The notes beneath the pieces are model-generated. The model saw only the letters and a program-made list of their open reading frames with translations. It ran no database searches and was not told the DNA's origin. This document shows positions 1-9,093 of a stretch of DNA of 64,000 nucleotides, one piece after another (position 1 is the first letter of the stretch; every line of letters begins with the position of its first letter). Source of the stretch: Arthrobacter crusticola (lineage in GTDB: Bacteria; Actinomycetota; Actinomycetes; Actinomycetales; Micrococcaceae); NCBI RefSeq assembly GCF_004357995.1, contig NZ_SMTK01000005.1, positions 1 to 64,000 on the forward strand, given 5' to 3'. A program made the translations under genes and the position numbers.

Positions 1-29
1 AAAAAATTTACCCAAAAGTAGATAAATTT

Positions 30-53
30 CCCCCCCCCCCCCCCCCCCCCCCC
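30..53. repeat. 24-nt cytosine homopolymer
   Basis: Twenty-four consecutive C residues follow an A/T-rich stretch at 1-29. The reverse strand would be G24. A run this long is rare in such genomes. It may be an assembly-end or homopolymer artefact rather than a functional tract. Confidence 0.9.
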
Positions 54-508
54 AAACTTCTCCCCGCCAGTGTCCTTCCTGAATCGGCGTACCCTGCATC
101 GTCTGGGCGCGCGAGTCCCCCCAGCCCGGGGCTTATCGCGGCCGTCGATTGAGCTCCGGCGCCTACTGGCACCCTGCGGATCATGATCATCATTCGGATC
201 CGCAACTCACGGCGACAGCGGTCATCGCCGCCATCGAAGGAGGCGTGACGATCCTTCTTTCCACCGGTTCTGCGGCGCACCTTGAAGCGGGTCTCGATTT
301 CTGCCCGCACCGGATGCTGCCCCAACAGGAGCCCAATCGACGCGAACCGCACCCGCGCTCATCCGGTGCCTGCCCGGTGGCCGCCGGGCGTTGCGGGCTC
401 CCGTTAGGGTTGGATACCGGGCTGTGCGCCCCCAGACAGCCGAGCGACCCTTTGGCGCCATGATCGTGGAAATCCCGTCATACTCGCGCGCCTCCGGCAG
501 AAGGGTGG
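54..508. other. No convincing gene; possible TetR C-terminal remnant
   Basis: No reading frame here has a good start with a ribosome site. Plus-strand residues encoded around 200-300 (AVIAAIEGGVTI, then LEAGLDF) vaguely resemble the end of a TetR ligand domain. The resemblance is too short to annotate as a gene. Confidence 0.35.
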
Positions 509-1498
509 TCAGTTGGTCGAAGGAGTCGCGTGGGAAGGCTGCGGCCCGGAGGTGACTGGTAGTCCTGCGGAAGCGAGCAGAGAGAGCTTGTCTGCGTCCT
601 GGGAAGCGGCATCCGGGTGGTACACGACAAGCATGAGACCGTCGGCACCGCCGATGCTCAGCCTTTCGCGATTGAGAAGCAGTTCGCCGACCTGTGGGTG
701 GTTGAAGCGGAGCATGGTCCCCTTTTGTCCGCGCACCTCATATCGGGCCCAGAGCTGTGCGAAGAGGGGGCTTGCCAGGGAAAGCTCACCGACAAGCTCG
801 ACGAACCTGGGGTTGTCGATGTCGGTTCCCACAGACTGACGGAGATTGGCGATGAGGCACTCCGCGACGTCCTTCCACTGCGGCTGCAGTGCCTGCTCCG
901 CCGGGTCCAGGAACATGTCCAGGAGCTGATTCCTCCCGGTATCCAGTCGTGGCGAGAGCGCTCTGGCGAGCGTGTTGGATGCGAGGATGTCGAAGTAGCG
1001 CCCCTCGATGAAAGCCGGCTGATTCAGCGACTCAAGGAGCTTCAACGCCCCGGGCGGGACGATCTCCCTGCGCGGGCGGCGCTGACGCTGGCGCGGAACT
1101 TCGGCTACCAGGGACAGCAGGTGCGTGAAGTGGTCGTCATCCAATTGCAGGACCCGGGCTATTGCTTCCAGTACCTGCAGCGACGGGTGGCGGTCGCGGC
1201 CGCGTTCGAGGCGCAGATAGTAATCGGCACTGATACCGGCGAGCATGGCAACCTCCTCGCGCCGGAGGCCGGGGACACGACGGACACCTACGGCGGGGAT
1301 GCCTGCCTGGGCGGGGCTGATCATTTCCCTCCGGGCTCGCAGGTAGGCCCCGAGCGCGTTGGCGGGGCCGTCGGTCCCGGCCCCTGATCCTGAAGTTGTT
1401 CGAGCTCCCGGTTCGGCTTCGCTGCGGGATGGGATCAAGGGGGGTCCTGCCACACCCCGGTCTCGGGAGGGCTCTGGTTGGGATGAGTGTGTCCGCAT
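509..1498 (-). CDS. Xre-family helix-turn-helix regulator with MmyB-like ligand domain
   Basis: A DNA-binding regulator of about 329 residues. After a variable N-terminus comes an HTH of the form LGAYLRARRE...RRVPGLRREEVAMLAGISADYYLRLERGRDRHPS, the signature of regulators with a C-terminal MmyB-like ligand pocket. The second half (PAFIEGRYFDILASN, then ...YHPDAAS) matches that pocket. The frame stays open to 1582, but that would overlap the divergent SDR gene starting at 1545, so I place the start at ATG 1498. The divergent arrangement suggests it controls the SDR/MFS genes at 1545-3548. The effector is unknown. Confidence 0.88.
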   Translation of the reverse strand: MRTHSSQPEPSRDRGVAGPPLIPSRSEAEPGARTTSGSGAGTDGPANALGAYLRARREMISPAQAGIPAVGVRRVPGLRREEVAMLAGISADYYLRLERGRDRHPSLQVLEAIARVLQLDDDHFTHLLSLVAEVPRQRQRRPRREIVPPGALKLLESLNQPAFIEGRYFDILASNTLARALSPRLDTGRNQLLDMFLDPAEQALQPQWKDVAECLIANLRQSVGTDIDNPRFVELVGELSLASPLFAQLWARYEVRGQKGTMLRFNHPQVGELLLNRERLSIGGADGLMLVVYHPDAASQDADKLSLLASAGLPVTSGPQPSHATPSTN

Positions 1499-1544
1499 AC
1501 CGTCGTCAACGACCCATTCACGCAATCTATTTCGATAGGACATC

Positions 1545-2228
1545 ATGACAATCTCCTTGATCACAGGGGCCAACAAAGGCATCGGCTTCGAGACCGCTCG
1601 GCAGCTTGTGGACCTCGGGCACGTCGTCTACATCGGCGCACGCGATACGGAGCGGGGCCAGGAGGCGGCCGAGGTCCTCGGTGCGCGCTTTGTCCAGCTT
1701 GACGTCACCGATGATTCTTCGGTCCGGGACGCTCTCGCGACGATTGAGGCGCGCGAAGGCCAACTTGACGTCCTGATCCACAATGCCGGGGTTCTGCCCA
1801 CGGATCTGGACGGACCCACCGCCCTTCACGCCTTTGACACGAATGCCGTCGGCATGGTCCGTGTCACGGAGGCCGCGCTCCCTCTGCTCCGGAAGTCGGA
1901 CAATCCAAATGTTGTCACCGTCTCGAGCAGCGCCGGATCGTTCTGGGCCGTGACCAACCCCGAGCGGCCCGAATTCAATCTGCCTCTGGCGCTCTACTCG
2001 GCGTCCAAAGCTGCGGCGACCATGCTCACCGTGCAGTACGCCAAGTCCCAGCCAGGCATCAAGTTCAACGCGGTCGAACCCGGCACGACCGCCACCGACA
2101 TGACAGCAGCCTTCGGAGTGGGCCGGCCAGCGGACAAGTCCGCCCGCATCGTGGTCCGCCTCGCAACCCTCGGTGCGGACGGCCCCACCGGCACACTGCA
2201 GGACGAGAACGGCAACATTCCCTGGTAG
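1545..2228 (+). CDS. SDR-family NAD(P)-dependent oxidoreductase
   Basis: A 227-residue classical short-chain dehydrogenase/reductase. The cofactor motif TGANKGIG lies at the N-terminus, NAG follows strand 4 (HNAGVLP), and the catalytic Tyr/Lys are in YSASKAA with the upstream SSSAGS serine. The length fits small carbonyl-reductase-like SDRs. The substrate cannot be told from sequence. It is divergent from the Xre regulator and ends at a strong hairpin terminator, so it is probably transcribed alone from the shared intergenic promoter region. Confidence 0.93.
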   Translation: MTISLITGANKGIGFETARQLVDLGHVVYIGARDTERGQEAAEVLGARFVQLDVTDDSSVRDALATIEAREGQLDVLIHNAGVLPTDLDGPTALHAFDTNAVGMVRVTEAALPLLRKSDNPNVVTVSSSAGSFWAVTNPERPEFNLPLALYSASKAAATMLTVQYAKSQPGIKFNAVEPGTTATDMTAAFGVGRPADKSARIVVRLATLGADGPTGTLQDENGNIPW

Positions 2229-2242
2229 TAGCCGGCCCGCGG

Positions 2243-2275
2243 TACTGAGGTGAGCACCCCGCGCTCACCTCAGTA
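2243..2275 (+). terminator. Rho-independent terminator after the SDR
   Basis: Perfect 13-bp stem (arms TACTGAGGTGAGC at 2243-2255 and its complement at 2263-2275) with a 7-nt loop, followed by a TTTTG stretch. It sits 15 nt after the SDR stop codon. Confidence 0.85.
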
Positions 2276-2342
2276 TTTTGTCCTGTCATCGGTTCCGACT
2301 GTTCTCAACCGCACACACCTTCCGGACCAGAGAGATTAGATC

Positions 2343-3548
2343 TTGACCAGCACAACCACACAAGAATCCACACACCACAGACCTGCCTCCTGGGGAGGCG
2401 TCATCTCGCTCGGCATCGGAATTTTCGCCATCGTCATGTCCGAATTCCTTCCGGCGAGCCTGCTCCCGCGTATCGCCGACGACCTGAAGGTATCAATCGG
2501 TGCCGCGGGTCAGAGCGTCACCGTGACCGCCATCGCCGGCGCGTTCGCCGCGCTGCTCATCGCCGTGGTGCTCCCACGGATGGACCGCCGCTTCGTCATG
2601 ATTGGCCTCACCGCTCTGGCCATCCTGTCCAACGTCATCGTGGCCCTGGCACCCAGTCTTCCCGTGCTGCTTCTGGCGCGGGTCCTCCTCGGCGTTGCAC
2701 TGGGCGGTTTCTGGGCCATGGCCACCGCGATGGCGGCCAAGCTGGTCCCCGGCGACCACCTCGGCCGCGCCCTGACCATCATCAATGCAGGCGTGTCCGT
2801 CGCGACCGTCGTCGCTGTTCCTCTTGGCGCATGGCTGGGAGAAGTCTGGGGGTGGCGCGGAGTGTTCTTCCTTGGCGCCGGCGTCGGGCTCGTCGCGCTC
2901 ATCGCGCAGACGACCACCCTGCCGCACGTCAGACCAACGGCCGTCAGCGGCCTGCGCGCTCTTGGAGCCACACTGCGGTCGGGCATCGTCATCGCCGGTC
3001 TCAGTGCCGTCCTTCTGATCTTCGGCGGCCATTTCAGCGGCTTTACCTATATCCGTCCGGCGGCAGAAAGCGTTTCAAATATCGACGCCGGTGGCCTGGC
3101 TGTCATGCTCCTCGTTTTCGGCATCGCCAATGTCCTTGGCACCGCCTTGAGCGGGCCAATCGTCGACCGGTCCCTCCGCGCCGCGATTTTCCTGTTCCCC
3201 CTCCTCGTGGCCGCCGGCATGCTGACCATGCTTCTGACCAGCGGATCGACCGCCGGTCTGTTCATCGCCGTTGCCCTATGGGGCTTCGGCTTTGGCGGCG
3301 TCCCGACGACCGTCCTGAGCTGGGGAGCCCGCACCGAACCTGCGCGACTGGAACAGATCGGCGGCCTCATCGTCACCGTCTGCAATATCGCGATCGCGGT
3401 CGGCGCAATCGTCGGGGGTGTGCTGGTCGATAACGTATCGGCCAGCGCAACCCTCATCATTGGTGGTGTCCTCGCCATCCTCGGCGGACTGGTCCTAACC
3501 AGCCTTCGCCGGCGGGCGCACGACATCCCCACTCTTGTAAGCAACTAA
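2343..3548 (+). CDS. MFS transporter (drug:H+ antiporter type, AraJ/PbuE-like)
   Basis: A 401-residue integral membrane protein with about 12 predicted transmembrane helices. The start appears to be TTG at 2343, before the sequence TSTTTQES. Family cues are the N-terminal IFAIVMSEFLPASLLPRIADDL and the loop after TM2 PRMDRRFVMI, typical of the 12-helix DHA1 exporters. It probably exports a toxic or hydrophobic compound by proton antiport. It lies downstream of the SDR but beyond that gene's terminator, so it should have its own promoter in 2281-2342. A 17-bp hairpin follows it. Confidence 0.9.
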   Translation: MTSTTTQESTHHRPASWGGVISLGIGIFAIVMSEFLPASLLPRIADDLKVSIGAAGQSVTVTAIAGAFAALLIAVVLPRMDRRFVMIGLTALAILSNVIVALAPSLPVLLLARVLLGVALGGFWAMATAMAAKLVPGDHLGRALTIINAGVSVATVVAVPLGAWLGEVWGWRGVFFLGAGVGLVALIAQTTTLPHVRPTAVSGLRALGATLRSGIVIAGLSAVLLIFGGHFSGFTYIRPAAESVSNIDAGGLAVMLLVFGIANVLGTALSGPIVDRSLRAAIFLFPLLVAAGMLTMLLTSGSTAGLFIAVALWGFGFGGVPTTVLSWGARTEPARLEQIGGLIVTVCNIAIAVGAIVGGVLVDNVSASATLIIGGVLAILGGLVLTSLRRRAHDIPTLVSN

Positions 3549-3553
3549 ACCCT

Positions 3554-3592
3554 CGTCCGGTGGCGGCTCGACACACGAGCCGCCACCGGACG
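3554..3592 (+). terminator. Strong hairpin after the MFS gene
   Basis: Perfect 17-bp inverted repeat: left arm 3554-3570 (CGTCCGGTGGCGGCTCG), 5-nt loop, right arm 3576-3592. It begins 5 nt after the MFS stop. There is no T-tract, which is common for actinobacterial terminators. Confidence 0.75.
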
Positions 3593-3836
3593 GTCACAGA
3601 CCCGTACCCCCCCTGAGTGCGCAGACGCGGTTGTCCTTGCGGCGACAACCACGCCCGGAATTCGGGAATGACAGCCGGCGGTGGTCCTGCCGGGCGCATC
3701 AGAGCGCTGACCGACAGAACTCATGGCAAGGTGCCGCCCAGGCCGTACCGGGTGCGTCTGCCGCAGCAGCACAACTCACAACCCACCTTCATCAGGCCCG
3801 CGCGCCCGCGCCACGCCTGCCCTAAGGAGAACTTTC

Positions 3837-4529
3837 ATGACAACCATCGGCATACTCGGTGCTGGTCAGGCCGGCAGCACACTCGCTCGTGCTTCAGTGG
3901 CGGCAGGTTACACCGTCGTCATCGCCAACTCACGTAACCCCGAAACCCTGACAGGACTGGTTCGCGAGCTCGGCCCACTTGCTTCCGCCGCATATGCGAC
4001 CGACGCGGCAGCCGCAGCGGATGTCGCCTTCCTGGGCTTCCCCTACTCCCCGGACGACCTCCTGCCGGCCGAAGAGCTCGCCGGGAAGATCGTCATCGAT
4101 AACAACAACTACATGACCTGGCGCGACGGCCACTTCCTCGAAGTCGACTCCGGCCTGAAGACCATCCACGAGCTGCGCCAGGAGCAGCTTCCAGCCTCGA
4201 AAATCGTCAAGGCGTTCACCCACGTCCAGTTCCACGCACGGGCCCAGATGCGCGTCCCCAGCGACACCCAGCCTGCTCTGATCCGTCTGGCCAGACCCGC
4301 CGGTGCTGCGGATCGGAAAGCCCTGGTTGTCTCCAGTGACTACCCCGAGGCCGTCGATTTCGTTACGCGCTTCTACAACGACCTTGGCTTCGATGCCGTC
4401 GAGAACAGTCCGTTGAAGGAATCGTGGCGCAGTGCCCCGGGCACTCCGATGTGGCGACACCACGTCGACGGCCAGAGCAGGGAGGAGCTTATCCGCAACC
4501 TGCAGCTCGCGCGCCGCCTCGGCGGCTGA
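3837..4529 (+). CDS. NADP oxidoreductase, F420-dependent-reductase-like
   Basis: A 230-residue Rossmann protein. The N-terminal GILGAGQAGSTLARA is the dinucleotide loop of the 'NADP oxidoreductase, coenzyme F420-dependent' family, followed by VVIANSRNPETL, where N-S-R fits NADP phosphate recognition. FLGFPYSPDD and VKAFTHVQF are also family features. Such proteins reduce flavin or F420-like cofactors or small carbonyls with NADPH; which one applies is not visible. The start at ATG 3837 is supported by AAGGAGA seven bases upstream. The gene precedes the broken FrnE gene with a gap of about 55 nt, suggesting a former operon. Confidence 0.87.
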   Translation: MTTIGILGAGQAGSTLARASVAAGYTVVIANSRNPETLTGLVRELGPLASAAYATDAAAAADVAFLGFPYSPDDLLPAEELAGKIVIDNNNYMTWRDGHFLEVDSGLKTIHELRQEQLPASKIVKAFTHVQFHARAQMRVPSDTQPALIRLARPAGAADRKALVVSSDYPEAVDFVTRFYNDLGFDAVENSPLKESWRSAPGTPMWRHHVDGQSREELIRNLQLARRLGG

Positions 4530-4584
4530 TCCGGGCAGCCCATCCCACATACTCCCTCCCCGACGATCAGGAGAACAAGCAATC

Positions 4585-5215
4585 ATGAGCTCAGCAGGCA
4601 TCACGCCCAGCACCTCCCCTCAACAGGGCAGCGCGCACAGCATGAAGATTGACGTGTGGGCCGACATCATGTGCCCCTGGTGCTACATGGGCAAAAGGCG
4701 CCTGGAAGAAGCGGGGCAGGCCTTCACCAGCGCCGTGCCCACGGAAAACCGTTCGATTGAAGTGGAGTTTCACAGCTTCGAACTCGCACCCGAGCTGCCC
4801 CCGGTCAGACCCGATCCGTTCTGGACTTCAACGTCGCCAACAGGCTCATGACCCCAGTCCAGGCTGCGACCCTGCTGGAGGAAGTCACCGAGCGGGGCGG
4901 GGTCTTGGCCCCGATTGGAACTTCAACACCGCCTTGCTCACGAATACCTCACGCGTCCACCAGCTCATCCACTACAGCAAGGCACACGGAAAGCAGCTGG
5001 AAGCGGAGGAAGCAGTCTTCGCCGCATACTTCACTCACGGCCGCAACGCCTCCGATCTTGAACAGCTTGGGCAGATCGCCGAGGGGATTGGACTCGATCG
5101 TGACGACGCCGTGCGTGCCCTGCAGGCGGAAGAGCACCTCGAGGCGGTGCGTAATTACTTAATCCTGAATGGACTACCAAGGAAGAAGAACGGACGACCA
5201 GGACTTCGCTTCAGG
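4585..5215 (+). pseudogene. DsbA-family oxidoreductase (FrnE-like), frameshifted and truncated
   Basis: The N-terminus (MKIDVWADIMCPWCYMGKR) has the CPWC active site of FrnE-type DsbA proteins, which oxidise or isomerise thiols. The frame is lost near 4830. The next conserved stretch (NRLM, then TPVQAATLLEEV) lies in a second frame, and the region beginning WNFNTALLTNTSRVHQL up to EAVRNYLILNG lies in a third. The usual C-terminal GVPxF cis-proline segment is missing. At least two frameshifts plus loss of the end make a functional product unlikely, unless these are sequencing errors. Confidence 0.82.
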
Positions 5216-5350
5216 TGCTCCTCTTGCGCGCAACTTCGGTGACTTCGTGCTTCTCCAGAGCGGATTCAACTTCGCGGACAGGTCGGTGGGCGGGGCGGAG
5301 CCCTGGGAACCCGTTGGAGGCTGTGTGCGTGCAGGTGAGAGTGTAGTCCC

Positions 5351-6250
5351 ATGAGCACGCTTGATGAGGTCATCGCCCTAGCCGCTTCCCACGACCTGCA
5401 CGTGTCCGCCGAGGGCGCGACCGTGAACGAGGCGGGGCTGGACTACCGCGTCGTCATGGCCTATGACGAGACCGGGCGCCACTGGGTGCTGCGGATTCCG
5501 CGCCGCACGGACGTGTCCGAGGGCATGGCCGCCGAGGCCCGCATTCTCGACTTCGTGGCCCCGGTCCTCGCGGCCTACGGGGTGGCGGTTCCGGATTGGC
5601 AGGTCCGCGCCCCGGAGTTGATAGCTTACCCGGCTCTGCCCGGTGCCCCGGGCCTGACCCTGTCCGAGACCGGAGAGCCCCTTTGGCACATGGATCCGGT
5701 CAGCCCGGACTACGCCGCCCGTCTGGGATCCCTGCTGGCACGCCTGCACTCTCCGGGTGCGGCGCAGGCGGAGGCAGCGGGCGTCGAGGTTCGATCGCCC
5801 AAGCAAGTCCGCCAGGCATGGCTGGACGACCTCGCCCGGGTGAGCGTGGCGTTCACCGTCGCCCCGGCTTTGTCCGAGGCGTGGCAGAGCTGGCTCGAGG
5901 ACGACACCTGCTGGCCAAAGGCGACCGTGATGACCCACGGGGAGATTTACCCCGCCCACATCCTGTTCGACGAACATGGCACGATCACCGGCGTCCTGGA
6001 CTGGACGACGGCCCGCGTGGACGACCCTGCCCGTGACCTAGCCGCCCAGTACGGCGCCGGTGGGGAGGAAATGTTGCAGGCCACCCTCGCCGCGTACGAG
6101 CAGGCCGGTGGGCACGTATACCCGGGCCTGGCCGCCCAGGCCCGGCACCTGTGGGAGGCCTCCCCGATCGGGTATGCGCTTTATGCGCTGACCACCGGCG
6201 CTGAGGCCGACCGGGCCACAGCCGCCGCCATGCTCCACCCGGAAGCCTGA
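5351..6250 (+). CDS. mph: Macrolide 2'-phosphotransferase (Mph family)
   Basis: A 299-residue kinase of the aminoglycoside/macrolide phosphotransferase fold. It is expected to transfer phosphate from GTP to the 2'-OH of the desosamine sugar of macrolides, inactivating them in the cytoplasm. Visible motifs: nucleotide-binding lysine region replaced by WVLRIPRR (46-52), catalytic loop MTHGEIYPAHIL (194-205), and metal-binding GVLDWTTARVDDPARDL (214-230). The catalytic loop has Glu198 where HGD is usual. The length matches Mph proteins. The start ATG 5351 follows TGAGAGTG. It is preceded only by the FrnE remnant, and I see no Mph-type repressor beside it. Confidence 0.9.
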   Translation: MSTLDEVIALAASHDLHVSAEGATVNEAGLDYRVVMAYDETGRHWVLRIPRRTDVSEGMAAEARILDFVAPVLAAYGVAVPDWQVRAPELIAYPALPGAPGLTLSETGEPLWHMDPVSPDYAARLGSLLARLHSPGAAQAEAAGVEVRSPKQVRQAWLDDLARVSVAFTVAPALSEAWQSWLEDDTCWPKATVMTHGEIYPAHILFDEHGTITGVLDWTTARVDDPARDLAAQYGAGGEEMLQATLAAYEQAGGHVYPGLAAQARHLWEASPIGYALYALTTGAEADRATAAAMLHPEA

Positions 6251-6756
6251 CCTCCGGCACCGTCGCTGTTCCTGGGGGATTCGTGGGCCCGTGAGTCGGC
6301 CCCGCCCAGCTGGTTCTCTAGCTCCCGACAGGGGCCCGTCCGTATACTGCCGAGCACGGCGGGCTCAGATGAGCGTCGTTGTGCTGCCATTAACCACCAC
6401 CGCCTGACAATCTGTGAGTCGCCAGTACGACCAAACCTCCCCGGCGTACCGGACGGGCATCCAGGTGAACGTTTCGCTTTAGGAACGTTCCGGGAAATTG
6501 AAGACGGGGCGCGATGGGGCGGTCGAAGATGTTCCAATCGTCGAACCTGACGTGGCCGTATGCGGCCAGACAGTCAGCCGAGGGGTCGCCCTTTTCCATA
6601 TGGGACCGCCCCGAGCGTGCTTGACTCCTGGCCACCCTGAGCGCTCCTGCGTAAAACGCTGCAGCATGCGCCGCCACACTCAAGCAACGGTGCACCGACT
6701 ATTGCCGTGATCAAGGCAGCGTCACCCACTATTTTTCCCACGCTGTATCGGGAGGT
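6251..6756. other. Intergenic, no gene recognised
   Basis: About 500 nt between mph and the TetR gene. Open frames on both strands have arginine-rich, low-complexity translations and no ribosome sites. I see no repeat or RNA motif. Confidence 0.5.
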
Positions 6757-7422
6757 TCAGGGGCGCGGCAGCACACCTACGAGCGTCGCGATGAAGGCAT
6801 CCTGCAGGGCATCCCGCAGGTTCAGGTGAAGCACGCCGAGTGAAGGATCCTCCGCATAGGCGGCGAGAAGGCTCGGCGGCGGAGGGACGTAGGACGACAG
6901 GGCGCCCGCCGTGACGAGAGACATCAGGCAGAACAGTTGTGCGCCGTCACCGAGCTCGGGTACGTGTGCGCGCAGGAGCTCGGACATGGTCGCGAGCTTC
7001 GCGAGGGAGGACCGCTTATGCCGCTTGACCACCTCGACCGACACGTTGTGCTCCAGGACACCTCCCTGCGCACCGAAGAGGTCGCACAGCACTACCCGAT
7101 CCGCCAAGGAGCGACTGAGGATGTCGGCCAGCTGGCCCGCTCGTACTTCCGGTGCCGCTTGCGCGTCGAGCCCCGCAGCCAGCTCTTCCGTCAGGTCGAC
7201 AAGCCAGCCTTCCAGGAAGTCATCAAGCAGTTCAAGCAGCACTGCCTCGCGCGACTCGAAGTACCGCAGGACGTTGGACTTGGCCAGGCCTACCCGCCGG
7301 CTGAGCTCATTGAGGCTCATCTCGGCCACGGGCATCTCGTCGAGCATCGCCGCCGCGGTGTCCAAGATCGCCCGGCGGCGCATCTCCCGTTGCTCTTCGT
7401 TTCGGGCCCGCTGGAACGTCAT
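6757..7422 (-). CDS. TetR/AcrR-family repressor
   Basis: A 221-residue one-component repressor. The N-terminal HTH is AILDTAAAMLDEMPVAEMSLNELSRRVGLAKSNVLRYFESREAVLLELL, and the C-terminal half is the ligand-binding and dimerisation region. It is divergent from the SDR at 7521. The 98-nt gap holds two matching 11-bp palindromes, one inside the SDR promoter, so it very likely represses the SDR and itself. The proline string PPPPS near the C-terminus is an oddity. The inducer is unknown. Confidence 0.92.
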   Translation of the reverse strand: MTFQRARNEEQREMRRRAILDTAAAMLDEMPVAEMSLNELSRRVGLAKSNVLRYFESREAVLLELLDDFLEGWLVDLTEELAAGLDAQAAPEVRAGQLADILSRSLADRVVLCDLFGAQGGVLEHNVSVEVVKRHKRSSLAKLATMSELLRAHVPELGDGAQLFCLMSLVTAGALSSYVPPPPSLLAAYAEDPSLGVLHLNLRDALQDAFIATLVGVLPRP

Positions 7423-7441
7423 GCTGTCAGCCTAACTTAAA

Positions 7442-7474
7442 GACCGTCGGTCCCTTGACATCAGACCGCCGGTC
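7442..7474. promoter_or_regulatory. Tandem TetR operators
   Basis: Two copies of the palindrome GACCG-N-CGGTC at 7442-7452 and 7464-7474, 22 bp centre to centre (about two helical turns). The second copy lies between the -35 and -10 of the SDR promoter. A degenerate half-site (AGACCGACAG) follows at about 7496-7505. Confidence 0.82.
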
Positions 7475-7483
7475 CCTTACGTT
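7455..7483 (+). promoter_or_regulatory. SDR promoter, sigma-70 type
   Basis: Perfect -35 TTGACA (7455-7460), 17-nt spacer, -10 TACGTT (7478-7483). The spacer contains operator 2. Transcription would begin about 30 nt before ATG 7521, with AGGAG at 7512-7516. Confidence 0.7.
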
Positions 7484-7520
7484 ATTGCCCATAACAGACC
7501 GACAGTTTCTTAGGAGCATC

Positions 7521-8438
7521 ATGAGCGCCACATGGACCGAGCAACATATTCCCGATCAGCGCGGCCGCGTGGCTGTCGTGACCGGAGCCAACACTGGGCT
7601 GGGCTTCGAAACCGCCCGAATGCTCGCGGAGCGCGGCGCAGCGGTGGTCTTGGCGGTGCGCGATACCGCAAAGGGCAGGCAGGCGGCTGCCCGCATCGCC
7701 GGCGACGTCACCGTCCAGGCGCTCGACCTGACCTCTCTGGAATCTATCCGGTCCGCTGCGGCCGACCTGCGGGCCAACCACCCGCGTATCGACCTTCTCA
7801 TCAACAATGCCGGCGTGATGTACACCCCGAAGCAGACCACGGCCGATGGCTTCGAGCTACAGTTCGGCACCAATCACCTCGGCCACTTCGCACTCACCGG
7901 CCTGCTGATGAAGCAGCTTCTTCCCGTCCCCGGCTCCCGCATCGTGACGGTCAGCAGCGTCGGGCACCGCATCCGGGCCGCTATCCACTTCGACGACTTG
8001 CAGTGGGAGCATTCCTACAACCGCATTGGGGCTTACGGCCAGGCCAAGCTCGCCAACTTGATGTTCACCTACGAACTGCAGCGTCGGCTCGCGCCGCATG
8101 GCACCACGGTCGCGGTGGCCGCGCACCCCGGTGTATCCAATACCGAACTGATGCGTAACTCACCTGCAGTGCTTCGGGTGCCTCTGACCTGGCTCGCACC
8201 GCTGATCACCCAGAAGGCTGCGATGGGCGCCCTGCCTACCCTCCGTGCCGCCACCGATCCCACCGTCATCGGCGGCCAGTACTACGGTCCCAGCGGCCGC
8301 GGTGAGGTGCGCGGATATCCGAAGCTGGTCACCTCCAGCACCGAGTCCCATGACCAGCTCACCCAGCAGCGCCTCTGGACCGTCTCCGAGGAACTCACTG
8401 GAGTGACATTTCCCCTGCCTGCACATTCGCCCAACTGA
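7521..8438 (+). CDS. SDR oxidoreductase, retinol-dehydrogenase/WWOX-like
   Basis: A 305-residue SDR. Cofactor loop TGANTGLGFETAR, LLINNAGVM, FGTNHLGHFALTG (typical of the retinol-dehydrogenase-like branch), catalytic serine in VTVSSVGH, and YGQAKLAN supplying Tyr/Lys. It reduces or oxidises a carbonyl or alcohol with NAD(P); the substrate is unknown. The start at ATG 7521 is preferred over an in-frame start at 7455 because 7521 has AGGAG upstream and 7455 lies inside the promoter. It is controlled by the divergent TetR. Confidence 0.93.
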   Translation: MSATWTEQHIPDQRGRVAVVTGANTGLGFETARMLAERGAAVVLAVRDTAKGRQAAARIAGDVTVQALDLTSLESIRSAAADLRANHPRIDLLINNAGVMYTPKQTTADGFELQFGTNHLGHFALTGLLMKQLLPVPGSRIVTVSSVGHRIRAAIHFDDLQWEHSYNRIGAYGQAKLANLMFTYELQRRLAPHGTTVAVAAHPGVSNTELMRNSPAVLRVPLTWLAPLITQKAAMGALPTLRAATDPTVIGGQYYGPSGRGEVRGYPKLVTSSTESHDQLTQQRLWTVSEELTGVTFPLPAHSPN

Positions 8439-8500
8439 CACTCCACCTGAACTATTGCTGTGGCAACAAAATCGGATGCATCGACATAGCTTTATCGCTC

Positions 8501-8705
8501 CTCGTCTCCCCCGGCGTGGTCCTCACGGGGCGCACTGAAGGCCACCACGGAGGAATGGCGCCAGGGCATCCTGGAAACCGACCGCTCCCCCCGCCGGGGC
8601 GAGCCCGAGGACATCGCCTCGGTCATCGCGTTCCTGATGTCCGACGACGGCATCTACATCAACGGCCAGTCCATCCTGGTCAATGGTGGAGCCAACTTCC
8701 ACTGA
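8501..8705 (+). pseudogene. C-terminal remnant of an SDR
   Basis: SPGVVLTG in one frame continues one base later as ALKATTEEWRQGI...PEDIASVIAFLMSDDGIYINGQSILVNGGANFH and a stop. This is the standard SDR C-terminus (SPG motif, PEDIA, INGQ..VNGG). The N-terminal two thirds are absent and a 1-nt frameshift lies near 8533, so it is a non-functional fragment. Confidence 0.8.
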
Positions 8706-8712
8706 GCCGGCT

Positions 8713-8774
8713 CCCACCACAGCACCCCCCACCCACAGTGCGGCCCACCACAGCACCCCCCACCCACAGTGCGG
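8713..8774. repeat. Tandem 31-bp repeat, two units
   Basis: Two identical units beginning CCCACCACAGCACCCC and ending CACAGTGCGG, at 8713-8743 and 8744-8774, right after the SDR remnant. No function evident; probably replication slippage in a decaying region. Confidence 0.9.
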
Positions 8775-9093
8775 TTCACTCTCAGCAGCCCCTTCCCGCC
8801 GCCCATCAACCGTCGGGAAGGGCTTCGCTGTGCTCAGGCCCCCACGGACCCAGCCATCGACCTCCAACAGACATCCGGTTCACGTCCATCGGGCGGCCTG
8901 CTCCCAGACGCAGAGACTGAACTTGAGCCGGGCCAATCGGGCGTCGCAGGATTCCGCGCACACGAAGCGTTCTCACGCACGGGCCCGCACTGCCGTAACT
9001 TCCCCGGAACCTTGGACCAACTCATGCGTTCGCTCGATGATGGCCCGTACGCTGGGCGTGGGCTCACCGATCCGGATTGAGAGAGGAATCACC

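Noticed and set aside
8..352. ORF through the C/G homopolymer
   Set aside because: Poly-Gly stretch arises from the homopolymer; no family resemblance.
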